DNA of 15,961 nucleotides, taken from NCBI GenBank assembly GCA_905236735.1, contig CAJOOU010000149.1, forward strand, positions 1-15,961, read 5' to 3'. This document shows positions 1 through 6,030 of this stretch, piece after piece (positions within the stretch are counted from its first letter, which is position 1; every line of letters begins with the position of its first letter). Both the position numbers and the translations under genes were made by a program. This DNA is from an uncultured Eubacterium sp. (GTDB lineage: Bacteria > Bacillota > Clostridia > Lachnospirales > Lachnospiraceae). Below the pieces are notes generated by a model. That model worked only from the letters and a program-made list of their open reading frames with translations, did no database searches and was not told where the DNA came from.

Positions 1-1276
1 CCTCTGTAGGATATTGTGCGAAGAGCTGTCGTTTTGTCTGCTCAGCCGGACAACTCAAAACAAAATCCTCTCCGAAAAAATAGGATATGTCATATTCGTA
101 TGTCTCATCCCCTTCCCCGGCTCCGTAGAGATATTCCAGATATTCTTTTATAAGACTGCTCTCTCCTCCGGATATTGCCGAAGTATAACCTATATAATAC
201 ATGTTTCTGACTACATTTTCCGGCATTGAAATGAAGTTAATGAAAGCCTCTGCGGCATCCTTTTTTCTCTCGTCCTGAGATATACCGTCTTTCATCATAA
301 CCCATCCGTCAAACCAGAGATTGGTACATTCCTCCGGCACGGAATAGTTTAATATAAAGTCATCTTCTTCTGCCTGGTCCATTGTATATACAGCATCCCC
401 TGACCACTGCATATTGGCAACCACCTTGCCGGTTATCATATCAGCCTTGCCGGAGTCTGTCTCCAGAGAGTAAGCATTTTTACGCATGTCGGAAAGAATA
501 TCTTCCGCCTCATCCACTGCCTCTTTGGAGGTGTCATTTAATATATCCGAAAGTTTCTCATAATACAGAGTGTCCGAGAGAAAAGAGGGCTCTGTCACGG
601 CATCTTCTGCCGCTATACATCTGGCCACAAAATACGAATCCCTTACTCCGTCTTTCATGGTTATCCTTTTATACCATTTATCATCTAGCAATACCTTCCA
701 GTGAGAAGCCTCCTCATCAGTCACCTCATCCGGGTTGTATACGATTCCCATTGTGCCCCACATATACCCGGCCGCGTATTTTTGTATGCTCTCACCTTCG
801 TACGAAAGAGATTCAAACACCTCATCTATATATGGAGAAACTCCGTTTATATAGTAATTGTTCTCATCATTTACATCAAAAAATTCGTCTGAAAGAGCCT
901 CGAGTCTCTCCTCTCCCATGAGTTTCATAATCATATAATCAGACGGGCAGACCAGATCAAATACATTCCCGAGGCTCATCTGATTGTAGAGTTCCTCATT
1001 TGTGCCGTAGGTAGAATACTCCACACTCACCTTTATCCCGTATGTATCCTCATACCATTTTTCAAAGTCACTTATCAATGCAGTCTCGCCGAATATCTCT
1101 CCGCTTTCAAGCTCTATTACCTCGTCATCTTCCCACTCGCCCTCATCAATATATTCCTCGCAGTTGGCTACCCTAAGCACAAGAGTATCATCACTCTTTT
1201 CTCCGCAACCTGCCAGAAAAACCATTGCGCAAAAAGCCGGAAAAAGAATATATTTCAAATATCTACATGCCTTCAT
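1..1276 (-). CDS. potD: Spermidine/putrescine ABC transporter substrate-binding lipoprotein PotD, partial (3' end off the left edge)
   Basis: Read on the minus strand from the ATG at 1276, the frame stays open to the window edge (425 codons seen). Residues 1-24 form a lipoprotein signal: a short basic start, a hydrophobic stretch and the lipobox LAGC, with Cys24 as the lipidation site. The protein would capture polyamine outside the membrane and deliver it to PotBC. PotD-like landmarks are present: a first-strand motif NCEEYID (NWTEYVP in E. coli), VCPSDY (the Ser and Tyr of the ligand pocket kept), MKDGVRDS, MQWSGDA and LWFDGW (the pocket Trp and Asp kept). Compared with E. coli PotD (about 350 aa) it is longer, with an acidic insertion after the first strand. 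The start overlaps the end of potC by 14 bp and follows a GGAAAGAG ribosome site. The pocket Trp of the first motif is replaced by Cys, so substrate preference may differ. Family assignment is firm; the exact substrate is inferred. Confidence 0.93.
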   Translation of the reverse strand, partial: MKACRYLKYILFPAFCAMVFLAGCGEKSDDTLVLRVANCEEYIDEGEWEDDEVIELESGEIFGETALISDFEKWYEDTYGIKVSVEYSTYGTNEELYNQMSLGNVFDLVCPSDYMIMKLMGEERLEALSDEFFDVNDENNYYINGVSPYIDEVFESLSYEGESIQKYAAGYMWGTMGIVYNPDEVTDEEASHWKVLLDDKWYKRITMKDGVRDSYFVARCIAAEDAVTEPSFLSDTLYYEKLSDILNDTSKEAVDEAEDILSDMRKNAYSLETDSGKADMITGKVVANMQWSGDAVYTMDQAEEDDFILNYSVPEECTNLWFDGWVMMKDGISQDERKKDAAEAFINFISMPENVVRNMYYIGYTSAISGGESSLIKEYLEYLYGAGEGDETYEYDISYFFGEDFVLSCPAEQTKRQLFAQYPTE

Positions 1277-2063
1277 TTACATCTCTTTCCTTTCCCACAT
1301 TCATCAAAGCCACAGTTATGCATACCACTACGAAAATTACGGCAGAAAGAGCCCAAAGGGCTGTCTTTATCCTTGTCTGAGACCCTTTGGTTGCATTTAC
1401 CACATAGGTGGAAATAGTATCAAAAACAGCCGGTTTGGTATAACTGGTGATAAAGTAATCATCCAAAGACAGGGTAAGAGCCGTGGCAAATCCGGCAATT
1501 ATTCCCGGAATAAGTTCACGCAAAGTTACCTTAAAAAGCGCAGATAGCGGGCTTGCCCCAAGGTCTATGGCCGCCTCATAGTGATGCGGGTCCATCTGGG
1601 TAAGCCTGGGCAAAACCGACAGATATACAAAAGGCGTACAAAGAGCCATTTGTCCTATAACCAGCGGAATATATGTATCCTTATCCACCTTAAAGAATAC
1701 TATCAGTAAAATACAGATGGAAAATCCCGTCACCACATCAGCATTAACCACCGGAATCCTGTTTAAAAACGAGGTAAAACTGCCCAGCTTTTTGCTGCCG
1801 TAATAGTTACCTATCGCTCCTATTGTACCAAGGACGGTTGAAAGCGCGGCAACAACGAAGGCAAGCACAAAAGTACCCGTTATCATACTTTTCAGCTCAT
1901 CCGCCGAAAGGAGCGTTTTATAGTTTTGAAGTGAAAATGTGCCAGACTGTCCTATCTGCGTCGCATCGGTAAAACTGTAGGCTACCAGAATAAGAATCGG
2001 CAGATACATAAATAAAAGGACGGCCAAAATCCACACATATACAAATGTCTTGTTTTTCTTCAT
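1263..2063 (-). CDS. potC: Spermidine/putrescine ABC transporter permease PotC
   Basis: A 266-aa inner-membrane permease, the usual length for PotC. Hydrophobic segments lie at about residues 8-29, 62-84, 108-125, 132-150, 184-204 and 235-255. The EAA loop that docks on the ATPase is visible at 163-170 (EAAIDLGA), followed by the typical PotC segment LSLDDYFITSY at 198-208. It forms the heteromeric channel with PotB. The ATG has an AAGGAAAG ribosome site four bases upstream and begins 15 bp after the potB stop. Its last codons overlap the potD start, which suggests translational coupling. Binding-protein-dependent permeases of this type are easy to recognise; polyamine rather than another small cation is inferred from the whole operon. 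Confidence 0.94.
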   Translation of the reverse strand: MKKNKTFVYVWILAVLLFMYLPILILVAYSFTDATQIGQSGTFSLQNYKTLLSADELKSMITGTFVLAFVVAALSTVLGTIGAIGNYYGSKKLGSFTSFLNRIPVVNADVVTGFSICILLIVFFKVDKDTYIPLVIGQMALCTPFVYLSVLPRLTQMDPHHYEAAIDLGASPLSALFKVTLRELIPGIIAGFATALTLSLDDYFITSYTKPAVFDTISTYVVNATKGSQTRIKTALWALSAVIFVVVCITVALMNVGKERDVNEGM

Positions 2064-2078
2064 ATTTCTTTCCTTACT

Positions 2079-2837
2079 CTAATCATTCTCCCCCGGAGAT
2101 ATAAATGTTCCGGCAAGAATAAACAATAAAAGTATTATCGAAATCATTGAACCTCTATGCCAGTCAAATGCCGCAAAATAGCTGCCTATAAGACTGCCCA
2201 TTATATAGGTTGAGTTGTAAATCATATCAAGCACCACATAATTTGTCATGGCCGGCAAAAAAACCATAGTAATGCCACTGGCTATACCCGGCATGGTAAG
2301 TGGCAGCACCACCTTTAAAAAGGCCCACCTTTTTTTTGCCCCGAGGTCTCTTGCCGCTTCCACATAAGACCAGTCCACTCCTGAAATACAGGTATAAAGC
2401 GGCATAATCATAAACGGCAGAAAATCATAGACCTGACAGAGTATGGTGTTAAAAAAAGGATAATAGGCTATGTTGCCCTCAAGTGCAGACAGTATTTCCT
2501 TCATGGCCGTGATTCTCAAAGTAAAATTTATCCACATGGGCATGACAAGGAGGGTAACAATTACCGCACTTTTTTTAATGGAACTTCTCGCCAGGATATA
2601 TGCTGTCGGATAAGCTATAAGAAGGGAGACGGCCGTTGTAAAAAAAGCAATCACAATACTGTAGACAAAGGTGCCGAGAGTCCTTGAATTGGTAAAAAAT
2701 CCAATGAAATTATCGCCGGTAAAAGCTCCCGTCTCATCCGTAAGCGCATAATACGCCACCACAAGCAAAGGAAGCAGCACAAATATACACAAAAAGGCTG
2801 TATAGAAAATCCCCAGATAAGAATTTCTTTTTGTCAT
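2079..2837 (-). CDS. potB: Spermidine/putrescine ABC transporter permease PotB
   Basis: A 252-aa membrane permease with six predicted hydrophobic segments (about 8-30, 57-82, 91-111, 136-152, 180-204, 229-245). The EAA loop is at 160-166 (EAARDLGA). The stretch MPMWINFTLRITA at 99-111 is characteristic of PotB-type permeases. The ATG follows the potA TAA stop with no gap, so translation is probably coupled. The protein is somewhat short for the family: after the last membrane segment there is only SPGEND and a stop, without the usual longer charged tail. A short run of C/G bases lies there (2090-2095). A frameshift there is possible, but I see no good family-like continuation in the other frames, so I take the gene as intact. 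Confidence 0.92.
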   Translation of the reverse strand: MTKRNSYLGIFYTAFLCIFVLLPLLVVAYYALTDETGAFTGDNFIGFFTNSRTLGTFVYSIVIAFFTTAVSLLIAYPTAYILARSSIKKSAVIVTLLVMPMWINFTLRITAMKEILSALEGNIAYYPFFNTILCQVYDFLPFMIMPLYTCISGVDWSYVEAARDLGAKKRWAFLKVVLPLTMPGIASGITMVFLPAMTNYVVLDMIYNSTYIMGSLIGSYFAAFDWHRGSMISIILLLFILAGTFISPGEND

Positions 2838-4238
2838 TTACTCTTCCTCCGCCTGCACATCAAATTCCAGTTTTTCCTCCGGAATTATGATTCCGACATA
2901 ATCCCCCGTGTTCCACAGATAATCATCATCTATATAATAATCCGTTCCGCTCGCCGAACGGACCCCATAACTGTAGTGGTCACCCTTGTATATAATAGAT
3001 ATAATATTTCCGGTAATATCACAGCTTTCGGCATCATCAGTCAAATCTCCGCAGCTCGGATCAAAGAATGCCGAAATATTTATTCCTTCCGGATTTTCAG
3101 GTATATTATCTCCGAAAATGAGCTTAAGATCCGGATGAATAACATTATCCGCAAATGTAATACCGCCATCAGCACCGATAACACCTTTGAAATGGTTTTT
3201 GGTGGCATCATAAGGCATTACATGTATACCGTCCGGCTCAATGTTGATTCCGACCTTATCACCTACATTTACCACATCAGTACTCTTTGCCACCACCTCG
3301 TTTTTGCCGCACTGAATTGTAATCTCATAAAAGGTGCCCTTAAAAATAACGGAAATAACTTCGCCTTTGAGGGCTCCTTCCTCTATCCTGCAGATATCCA
3401 CATCCTCAGGTCTTACAACCGCTTCTATCCTCATTCCGTCCGGATAATCGTCAAGGCACTCAAACTCACAGTCACAAAATGTCACCTTGAGATGCCCTGT
3501 CATATTGCCGTTGTAGATATTACTCTCACCTATAAAGTCTGCAACAAAAGAGTTTGCCGGCTCATCATATATTTCTTTCGGGGTACCGCTCTGCTGAATC
3601 TTGCCGTCGGAAAGCACTATTATCTTATCCGACATAGTGAGTGCCTCCTCCTGGTCATGGGTAACAAAAATAAAGGTTATGCCGAGTTCCTTTTGCATCT
3701 GTCTGAGCTCCAGCTGCATATCCTTTCTCATCTGATAGTCAAGTGCAGAAAGCGGCTCGTCTAAAAGCAGTATCTGAGGCTTATTGACTATGGCTCTTGC
3801 TATGGCTATTCTCTGCTGCTGTCCACCGGAAAGAGTCTGGATTTTTCGTTTCTCAAACCCCTCCAGATCAACCATTTCAAGCACATCTTTTACTTTTTTG
3901 TCTATTACATCCTTCGGAAGTTTTTTCAGTTTAAGCCCGAAAGCAATATTATCATATATATTAAGGAAGGGAAAAAGAGCATACTTTTGAAAAACCGTAT
4001 TAATAGGTCTCTCATTCGCAGGCACATCATTGATACGCCTGCCGTCTAAAAATATATCTCCCGATGTAACGCTTTCAAATCCGCCTATCATTCGTAAGAT
4101 GGTAGTCTTGCCACAGCCGGACGGCCCGAGCAGGGTGACAAACTCCCCCTTTTTTATCTCAAGATTAATATCTTCTATTACAGCTGTTTTTCCATCATAG
4201 GATTTGGTTACATTTCTAAGCTCTATTATATTCTCCAA
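2838..4238 (-). CDS. potA: Spermidine/putrescine ABC transporter ATP-binding protein PotA with an extra C-terminal TOBE-like repeat
   Basis: The cytoplasmic ATPase that powers the PotBC channel. The nucleotide-binding domain is at 1-235: Walker A GPSGCGKTT at 38-46, Q-loop Q84, signature LSGGQQQR at 136-143, Walker B ILLLDEP at 156-162 and H-loop His194. A TOBE domain follows (about 270-342, beginning RPEDVDI). The start is TTG; the codon directly before it is a TAA stop, so no longer start is possible. An AAGGAGGG ribosome site lies about 11 bases upstream. At 466 aa it is roughly 90-110 residues longer than common PotA proteins. The extra part contains a second TOBE-like unit at about 408-460: GNIISIIYKG there resembles GEVISVIFKG at 292-301. 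The gene starts 20 bp after the molybdopterin-binding gene and abuts potB. Function is clear; the role of the extra domain is unknown. Confidence 0.95.
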   Translation of the reverse strand: MENIIELRNVTKSYDGKTAVIEDINLEIKKGEFVTLLGPSGCGKTTILRMIGGFESVTSGDIFLDGRRINDVPANERPINTVFQKYALFPFLNIYDNIAFGLKLKKLPKDVIDKKVKDVLEMVDLEGFEKRKIQTLSGGQQQRIAIARAIVNKPQILLLDEPLSALDYQMRKDMQLELRQMQKELGITFIFVTHDQEEALTMSDKIIVLSDGKIQQSGTPKEIYDEPANSFVADFIGESNIYNGNMTGHLKVTFCDCEFECLDDYPDGMRIEAVVRPEDVDICRIEEGALKGEVISVIFKGTFYEITIQCGKNEVVAKSTDVVNVGDKVGINIEPDGIHVMPYDATKNHFKGVIGADGGITFADNVIHPDLKLIFGDNIPENPEGINISAFFDPSCGDLTDDAESCDITGNIISIIYKGDHYSYGVRSASGTDYYIDDDYLWNTGDYVGIIIPEEKLEFDVQAEEE

Positions 4239-4241
4239 TTT

Positions 4242-4254
4242 AATTATCGCCCTC
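4242..4254 (-). promoter_or_regulatory. Ribosome binding site of potA deciding a TTG start
   Basis: On the minus strand AAGGAGGG lies between the stop of the molybdopterin-binding gene and the TTG at 4238. The in-frame triplet just before the TTG is TAA, and the next in-frame ATG is at residue 50, after Walker A, so the TTG must be the start. Confidence 0.8.
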
Positions 4255-4258
4255 CTTG

Positions 4259-5281
4259 TTATTTTCCGAAACCGCAGTTAGGGAAGGTACATATATCACA
4301 TCCGAGGCATAATCCCCCTTCTCCATATCCGTGCAAATCTGACGCAGTTACCTCATCATCTGCCATAAGACGGGGAAGCACCAGGTCAAATATTGTCCTT
4401 TTGGCATACATTACGCATCCCGGAAGTCCTAAAACAGGGATATTCTTTTCTCCGTAATATGACAAAAGAAACATTGCTCCCGGCAAAACCGGCGCTCCGT
4501 AACTTACAATTCTGGCTCCTGTATTTTTTATAGCAAGAGGAGTCATATCATCCGGATCAACGCTCATACCGCCGGTGCAGATTATCATATCCGCTCCTTC
4601 CCCTAAAAGCTTCATTATACATCCGGTAATCCTCTCATGATTATCATCCGAAATCTCATGTCCCATTATTTCCGCCCCAAAATAAGTCACCTTATCTATG
4701 ATTACCGGCGTAAATGTATCTTCTATCCTCTTGTGATATACCTCGTTTCCGGTGGTAACTATACCTACCTTTTTTTTCTTAAAAGGACAGACATTAAAAA
4801 GCGGCTTGTCCCCTGCCACGCTTTTTGCCCTCTCCATCTTTTCCTTTTCTATAACAAGGGGAATAATCCTTGTCCCGGCAAGCTTGTCTCCCTCCTTGAC
4901 CTCAAAATCTCCGTGTCTCGAGGCTATCATCATTTCGCCAAGGGAGTTAACAGCAAGAAGCTTTTCCCTGTTTATCTTAAGAATACCTCTCTTGTCTGCA
5001 ATAAGCTCTATCTTTCCTTCTTTAACATCGGAGCCGTGAATATTTTCACCCGCGCAAATATCATAAAGGACCTGCGCAGCATCATTTTCATGCATCATGT
5101 TTTCATCATTTTCCCAGATGTATACATGGTCTTTCCCTACACTTAAAAGTACCGGCACATCCTCTTCTTTTATGATGTGGCCTTTGCGAAAGACCGCATC
5201 CTTTGTTACCCCTTTTATTATCTGCGTGATGTCATGGCAAAGTACCTGTCCCACGGCATCTTCTGTTTTCATAAGTTTCAT
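4259..5281 (-). CDS. Molybdopterin-binding (MoeA/CinA-like) domain protein with a C-terminal cysteine motif
   Basis: A 340-aa protein with a molybdenum-cofactor (MPT) binding domain in the second half: TTGNEV at 176-181, CTGGMSVDPDD at 235-245, PGAM at 267-270 and GLPGCVMY at 285-292. These are the loops seen in MoeA, MogA and CinA. It is shorter than MoeA, and the N-terminal half (MKLMKTEDAVGQVL onward) is a different domain. The C-terminus carries four closely spaced cysteines (C325, C328, C331, C336; C-x2-C-x2-C-x4-C), which could bind a metal or Fe-S cluster; that is inference. The start at 5281 is chosen because GAGGTG lies eight bases upstream and a candidate promoter sits just before it. 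The frame is open for 61 more codons upstream, but that part is AT-rich and overlaps the promoter. It precedes potA by 20 bp and probably shares its transcript. Role in cofactor synthesis or sensing is not shown by the sequence. Confidence 0.85.
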   Translation of the reverse strand: MKLMKTEDAVGQVLCHDITQIIKGVTKDAVFRKGHIIKEEDVPVLLSVGKDHVYIWENDENMMHENDAAQVLYDICAGENIHGSDVKEGKIELIADKRGILKINREKLLAVNSLGEMMIASRHGDFEVKEGDKLAGTRIIPLVIEKEKMERAKSVAGDKPLFNVCPFKKKKVGIVTTGNEVYHKRIEDTFTPVIIDKVTYFGAEIMGHEISDDNHERITGCIMKLLGEGADMIICTGGMSVDPDDMTPLAIKNTGARIVSYGAPVLPGAMFLLSYYGEKNIPVLGLPGCVMYAKRTIFDLVLPRLMADDEVTASDLHGYGEGGLCLGCDICTFPNCGFGK

Positions 5282-5340
5282 AGTATTAACACCTCGCCTG
5301 CGCCATGCCCGTATAAGACACATTGACTCATAGTGAAATA

Positions 5341-5369
5341 ATTCTATCATATTTTCATAATTTTGTTTA
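5341..5369 (-). promoter_or_regulatory. Candidate promoter for the molybdopterin-binding protein and potABCD
   Basis: On the minus strand TAAACA (5364-5369) is followed after 17 bp by TAGAAT (5341-5346). TG lies one base before the -10, giving an extended -10. Predicted transcription would start about 53 bases before the ATG at 5281. No other good promoter is seen before potA, so the importer is probably read from here. Prediction by eye only. Confidence 0.5.
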
Positions 5370-5476
5370 TAAAAAGTTAATAAATCTTTATAGAATCTTT
5401 CTTGAGGTTGCAATGCAAAAAGAGTATCATCAAAAGCGTAGAGAAACTCATACTTCTCATCCCCCTAACATAATTT

Positions 5477-5518
5477 AGATATTAAAAAAACTCCCGAAAG
5501 GGAGTTTTTTTAATATCT
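5477..5518. terminator. Perfect 19-bp hairpin, bidirectional rho-independent terminator
   Basis: Positions 5477-5495 pair without mismatch with 5500-5518 around a GAAA loop. The stem centre is CTCCC/GGGAG, with A7/T7 runs forming the rest, so either strand gives a GC stem ending in a U run. It lies upstream of the molybdopterin gene promoter and downstream of the tRNA genes, where it would insulate the two transcription units. Confidence 0.8.
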
Positions 5519-5520
5519 TG
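5495..5520 (+). repeat. 26-bp direct repeat, copy 1
   Basis: Begins CGAAAGGGAG, then seven T, then AATATCTTG. It is identical over 26 bp to 5571-5596. This copy includes the right arm of the perfect terminator hairpin. Confidence 0.9.
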
Positions 5521-5552
5521 CTTCTTGTTTTTTGCGCAGCAAAAACAAGAAG
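5521..5552. repeat. Inverted repeat (hairpin) with a TGCGCAGCA core
   Basis: 5521-5535 pairs with 5539-5552 over 14 bp with one bulged T and a 3-base loop. The centre TTTTGCGCAGCAAAA (5530-5544) recurs exactly at 5647-5661. It starts directly after copy 1 of the 26-bp repeat. Confidence 0.8.
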
Positions 5553-5570
5553 ATAGATTCTCACACTTTT

Positions 5571-5596
5571 CGAAAGGGAGTTTTTTTAATATCTTG
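5571..5596 (+). repeat. 26-bp direct repeat, copy 2
   Basis: Exact second copy of 5495-5520, 76 bp further on. Here the left hairpin arm is changed: the bases before it read CACACTTTT rather than AAACTCCC. Plus-strand RNA could still form ACUUUU/GGGAGU with G-U pairs, while minus-strand RNA could not. Confidence 0.9.
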
Positions 5597-5627
5597 ACAA
5601 TAGAATTTCTGAAAGAAATTCTATTGT
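5597..5627. repeat. Perfect 13-bp hairpin
   Basis: ACAATAGAATTTC (5597-5609) pairs fully with 5615-5627 around a 5-base loop TGAAA. It follows copy 2 of the 26-bp repeat directly, as the other hairpin follows copy 1. No U run follows on either strand, so it is not a typical terminator. Confidence 0.85.
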
Positions 5628-5646
5628 ATGGATTCCTGCTTATTGC

Positions 5647-5661
5647 TTTTGCGCAGCAAAA
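5647..5661. repeat. Second copy of the TTTTGCGCAGCAAAA palindrome
   Basis: Identical 15 bases to the centre of the hairpin at 5521-5552. It lies directly against the terminator that follows tRNA-Leu. Confidence 0.8.
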
Positions 5662-5678
5662 AAGCCCCCTAAGGGGCT
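5658..5678 (-). terminator. Rho-independent terminator of the tRNA transcript
   Basis: On the minus strand AGCCCC, a short loop, then GGGGCT are followed by a run of T. It begins 10 bases after the 3' end of tRNA-Leu, the right place to end the tRNA-Tyr/tRNA-Leu transcript. Confidence 0.85.
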
Positions 5679-5688
5679 AATCAGATAA

Positions 5689-5774
5689 TGCCGGCGACCG
5701 GAGTCGAACCGGTACGGGAAATTAATCCCACGGGATTTTAAGTCCCGGGCGTCTGCCTATTCCGCCACGCCGGC
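5689..5774 (-). tRNA. tRNA-Leu (anticodon UAA)
   Basis: An 86-base cloverleaf with a 7-bp acceptor stem GCCGGCG/CGCCGGC, a D-arm beginning TGGCGGAATAGGC, an anticodon loop CTTAAAA with anticodon TAA (5738-5740), a long variable arm as expected for class II tRNA-Leu, and a T-arm with GGTTCGACTCC. The discriminator base is A. CCA is not encoded and must be added by nucleotidyltransferase. It reads UUA codons (and possibly UUG by wobble). Confidence 0.97.
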
Positions 5775-5786
5775 AACCAAATGAAT

Positions 5787-5811
5787 AAAAAAATATTAGC
5801 AATACTGCTAA
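5787..5811 (-). terminator. Weak hairpin with U run between tRNA-Tyr and tRNA-Leu
   Basis: On the minus strand TTAGCA-GTAT-TGCTAA is followed by TA and seven T. The stem is only 6 bp and AT-rich. No promoter is seen between it and tRNA-Leu, so it is either leaky or only a processing spacer. It directly follows the duplicated tRNA-Tyr 3' end at 5813. Confidence 0.45.
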
Positions 5812-5812
5812 G

Positions 5813-5834
5813 TGGACGGAGAAGGATTCGAACC
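5813..5834 (-). repeat. Duplicated 3' end of tRNA-Tyr (22 bp), possible attachment-site scar or tRNA remnant
   Basis: These 22 bases are identical to the 3' end of tRNA-Tyr at 5881-5902 (part of the T-arm, the acceptor 3' strand and the discriminator A). They lie 68 bp downstream of it in the direction of transcription. The sequence between does not form a D-arm, anticodon arm or matching 5' acceptor strand, so this is not a working tRNA. Confidence 0.85.
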
Positions 5835-5880
5835 GCTTTGTTCTAATACCAACGGTTTTTGAATGCATCTTCTTCCGTAA

Positions 5881-5962
5881 TGGACGGAGAAGGATTCGAA
5901 CCTTCGAAGTCGTAGACAACAGATTTACAGTCTGCCCCCTTTGGCCGCTCGGGAATCCGTCC
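5881..5962 (-). tRNA. tRNA-Tyr (anticodon GUA)
   Basis: An 82-base class II-type tRNA: acceptor stem GGACGGA/TCCGTCC, D-arm, anticodon loop CTGTAAA with anticodon GTA (5926-5928), long variable arm, T-arm GAAGG-TTCGAAT-CCTTC and discriminator A. CCA is not encoded. It is the first gene of a two-tRNA transcript with tRNA-Leu. Confidence 0.97.
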
Positions 5963-5998
5963 ATTTTGTCAAAGCGTTATCCGCCCTGACAAGGTAAA

Positions 5999-6027
5999 AT
6001 TATAACATAGACATTTTCATAATGCAA
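5999..6027 (-). promoter_or_regulatory. Promoter of the tRNA-Tyr/tRNA-Leu transcript
   Basis: On the minus strand TTGCAT (6022-6027) is followed after 17 bp by a consensus TATAAT (5999-6004) with TG at the extended -10 position. The predicted start is about 30 bases before tRNA-Tyr. It fills the gap between the glycosyltransferase stop and the tRNA, so the tRNAs do not depend on the upstream operon. Confidence 0.75.
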
Positions 6028-6030
6028 CTG

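Larger units (their letters stand above)
5282..5688. other. Intergenic region: promoter, in-frame open stretch, hairpins and repeats
   Basis: No gene is assigned here. From right to left it holds the terminator after tRNA-Leu, a small palindrome, a 13-bp perfect hairpin, a 26-bp direct repeat, a 14-bp hairpin, a long symmetric terminator hairpin, an AT-rich open stretch (5282-5464) in frame with the molybdopterin gene, and that gene's promoter. The individual elements are listed separately. Confidence 0.8.

Noticed and set aside
382..921. Plus-strand open frame of 179 codons
   Set aside because: It is antisense to potD, whose lipobox and PotD motifs are clear; the plus-strand product is rich in Pro, His and Arg and looks random.
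2079..2100. Frameshift at the end of potB
   Set aside because: The protein is a little short and a C/G run is present, but neither alternative frame gives a recognisable PotB tail, so there is no positive evidence for a frameshift.
2976..3764. Long open frame on the plus strand opposite potA
   Set aside because: It lies entirely within potA, has no ribosome site and encodes no recognisable domain; it is a shadow of the potA codons.
4637..5146. Plus-strand open frame opposite the molybdopterin-binding gene
   Set aside because: Antisense to a well-supported gene, with no ribosome site and no domain.
5377..5451. 24-codon hydrophobic open frame with AGGGGG upstream, a possible leader peptide
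   Set aside because: It has a plausible ribosome site, but it lies upstream of the predicted transcription start and overlaps another open frame; evidence is too thin.
5495..5596. Two 26-bp repeats as a possible CRISPR array
   Set aside because: Only two copies, the interval contains hairpins rather than a unique spacer, and no cas genes are near.
5722..5964. Minus-strand open frame of 80 codons
   Set aside because: It is a translation through tRNA-Tyr, the duplicated tRNA end and part of tRNA-Leu, not a protein gene.
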